Positions 62,632 through 64,000 of a DNA stretch of 64,000 nucleotides are shown here, piece after piece. Every line of letters starts with the position of its first letter. Positions within the stretch are counted from its first letter, which is position 1. The stretch lies in contig NZ_BCWX01000002.1 in the NCBI RefSeq assembly GCF_001894805.1, positions 1,364,001-1,428,000 on the forward strand, given 5' to 3'. Position numbers and translations under genes: made by a program. This stretch comes from Rhodococcus globerulus NBRC 14531 (lineage in GTDB: Bacteria > Actinomycetota > Actinomycetes > Mycobacteriales > Mycobacteriaceae). Under the pieces are notes generated by a model that was given only the letters and a program-made list of their open reading frames with translations, did not search any database and was not told the origin of the DNA.

Positions 62632-64000
62632 AGGCCGACCGCCTCGTAAAGTCCACCGACCTCGCTACGACCGAGTACGCGCTGCGTTCCCGGACGCTGA
62701 TCGCCGAGAGCGACAACGCCGACGTTGGTGCGAACCAGACGGACAACGGGGTGACCGACCGCATCGAGGAGGCGACGCACGATGTGCTTGCGACCTTCGT
62801 GCAGAACGAGCTTGACGAGAGTCTTGCCCTCGTTGATCTCGAGCACGGTGAACGCGTCCACCTTGGCCGGACCGTCGTCGAGGGTGACACCGTCACGCAA
62901 CTGCTTACCGGTGCTGCGCTCGACAACGCCGTGAACCGTGGCGAGGTACGTCTTCGGAACCTCGAACGACGGGTGCATCAGGCGGTGAGCGAGATCGCCG
63001 TCGTTGGTGAAGAGGAGCAAGCCCTCGGTGTCGGCGTCGAGACGGCCGACGTGGAACAGTCGCTGACCAGACTGAACGCGCTCGGAGACGATGTCACCGA
63101 CACACGGGCGACCGAGGTCGTCAGACATGGTGCACTGCCATCCACGCGGCTTGTTCATTGCCAAGTAGACGAGGTCCTTCTGCACGACAACACGAACGCC
63201 GTCGACGCGGACTACTGCGTTCTCGGGATCAACACGCAGACCCTGCTCCACCACGATGCGGCCGTCGACCTCGACGCGACCCTGGTCGATCAGTTCTTCT
63301 GCTGCACGACGTGATGCGACGCCGGCCTGAGCCAGCACCTTCTGCAAGCGGACGCCGTCGCCCTTCGGCGGGCCGTCGTGCTTGGTGACCTCGGCGTGCT
63401 GATGACGCGCCGGCTTGGCGTTGGACACCAACGGGTTCTGGGAGACGACGCGCTGCGGCTTCTCCGTCTTCGGCTTGCCACGCTTGTTGGTTGCCGCCGG
63501 TGTCGGGGCTGCCGGGCGCTTGCGCGGAGGTCCGTCGAATTTGGATCCACGAGGAGCGTTTGCCCAGGCAGTGCCGCGAGGGGCCTCGGGGCGTGCGCCG
63601 CGCTGATCGTCGCTGCGACGGTCAGCACCACCGCGCGGTGCGCGACGGGCATCAACGTGAGGGGTACGACGGTCATCGCTGCGGGGGCCGCGACGATCGT
63701 CATTGCGCGGGCCTCGGCGGTCGTCATTGCGCGGGCCGCGCCGGTCATCGTTGTAGCCACCACGACGGTCGTCGGTGCGTGCCGGACGACGGTCGTCGTT
63801 GTAACCACCACGACGGTCGTCGGTCCGTGCGGGACGACGATCATCACTACGTGCGGGACGACGATCATCACTGCGCGGAGGGCGACGATCATCACTGCGC
63901 GGGGGGCGCCGATCATCATTGAATCCACCGCGACGGTCATCCGTGCGGGGGCGGTCGGATCCGGCATTGCGGTCGTATCCGGAAGTACCGCGGGAAGTGT
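62628..64000 (-). CDS. rluB: 23S rRNA pseudouridine synthase RluB, with long disordered N-terminus, 5' truncated by window edge
   Basis: The catalytic part (about 250 residues) has an S4 domain ([24 protein letters not shown]) followed by the RsuA/RluB synthase core with [20 protein letters not shown], where the Asp of RLD is the catalytic nucleophile. It modifies uridine in 23S rRNA. The frame continues open to the right edge through an N-terminal extension of about 190 residues: a Pro/Lys-rich linker and a region of twelve S/N/T-D-D-R-R repeats (63601-63947). An internal GTG at 63431 is not the start because codon phase and composition continue upstream. The true start lies outside. Confidence 0.93.
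   Translation of the reverse strand, partial: TSRGTSGYDRNAGSDRPRTDDRRGGFNDDRRPPRSDDRRPPRSDDRRPARSDDRRPARTDDRRGGYNDDRRPARTDDRRGGYNDDRRGPRNDDRRGPRNDDRRGPRSDDRRTPHVDARRAPRGGADRRSDDQRGARPEAPRGTAWANAPRGSKFDGPPRKRPAAPTPAATNKRGKPKTEKPQRVVSQNPLVSNAKPARHQHAEVTKHDGPPKGDGVRLQKVLAQAGVASRRAAEELIDQGRVEVDGRIVVEQGLRVDPENAVVRVDGVRVVVQKDLVYLAMNKPRGWQCTMSDDLGRPCVGDIVSERVQSGQRLFHVGRLDADTEGLLLFTNDGDLAHRLMHPSFEVPKTYLATVHGVVERSTGKQLRDGVTLDDGPAKVDAFTVLEINEGKTLVKLVLHEGRKHIVRRLLDAVGHPVVRLVRTNVGVVALGDQRPGTQRVLGRSEVGGLYEAVGL
63601..63947. repeat. Degenerate tandem repeats coding for DDRR units in rluB
   Basis: About twelve copies of a 21-30 bp unit; on the minus strand each encodes (S/N/T)-DDRR with varied flanks ([28 protein letters not shown]). 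Copies are near-identical at the DNA level in pairs, which suggests expansion by slippage or unequal exchange. The charge-balanced Arg/Asp mix predicts a disordered chain, possibly binding RNA. Confidence 0.88.

Noticed and set aside
63601-63947. Regular repeats at the right edge considered as a CRISPR array or DNA satellite
   Set aside because: The units are in phase with the rluB reading frame, differ in length and lack unique spacers; they encode DDRR repeats.

Overview
The window is a high-GC actinobacterial chromosome segment. The mycothiol ligase gene mshC, the garA/ftsR/gcvH block, the pgsA-DUF881-DUF1290 block, an orphan alkB, and heme oxygenase with hmuTUV together point to Rhodococcus, probably the R. 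erythropolis/qingshengii clade. This is inference from gene content and remembered gene order, not a database match. Most of the window reads as conserved chromosomal core. From memory, 2.9-19.8 kb resembles the M. tuberculosis Rv2130c-Rv2141c order (mshC, kinase-like TIGR03843, DUF3090, phosphatase, uppP, lipoprotein, DUF5703, pyrD, PEBP, M20 peptidase). Likewise 24.4-38.8 kb resembles Rv1837c back to Rv1822 (glcB, VWA protein, gcvP, MerR, DUF151, ftsR, garA, gcvH, DUF881, DUF1290, DUF881, pgsA), and 60.5-64 kb resembles Rv1713-Rv1711 (der, cmk, rluB).

Accessory material is inserted into this core. The left edge cuts through the SMC-like JetC subunit of a Wadjet plasmid-defence system (to 2.37 kb). 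An MMPL pump and a divergent MarR regulator, with a perfect 8+8 palindromic operator between them, sit beside mshC. A four-gene heme-use operon (heme oxygenase, then hmuT, hmuU and hmuV with overlapping stops and starts) lies at 11.1-14.9 kb behind an IdeR/DtxR-type iron box. Two identical tRNA-Leu(GAG) genes, in perfect 128-bp direct repeats about 810 bp apart, flank one exported-protein gene at 19.9-20.8 kb. A 44-bp near-perfect palindrome occurs twice, each time between convergent genes.

The glycine cleavage region is regulated in a visible way. gcvP is preceded by a tandem glycine riboswitch with both aptamers and a downstream hairpin. gcvH lies in the same conserved neighbourhood as GarA, the FHA switch protein of central nitrogen and carbon metabolism, and FtsR, the MerR-type division regulator.

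From about 46 to 60 kb the content is more variable: a class F-like sortase with an exported Gly/Asn-rich partner, a MurE paralogue whose amino-acid-recognition motif is rewritten, a HemK2-type methyltransferase overlapping a CDGSH iron-sulfur protein, an HspR-like MerR regulator, a solitary alkane hydroxylase AlkB overlapping a small unknown gene, a GAF-ANTAR RNA-binding regulator, several unknown small genes, and a Ser/Thr kinase-NB-ARC-LuxR regulator broken by a frameshift before its DNA-binding domain. The right edge cuts through rluB, whose N-terminus carries a long disordered extension with twelve DDRR repeats.

I found no CRISPR array, rRNA gene, transposase or integrase gene. The candidates for little-described biology are the MurE paralogue, the sortase pair, the methyltransferase-CDGSH pair, the SDR protein that has a Cys4 module but lacks the catalytic Tyr, and the DUF2254 membrane fusion.
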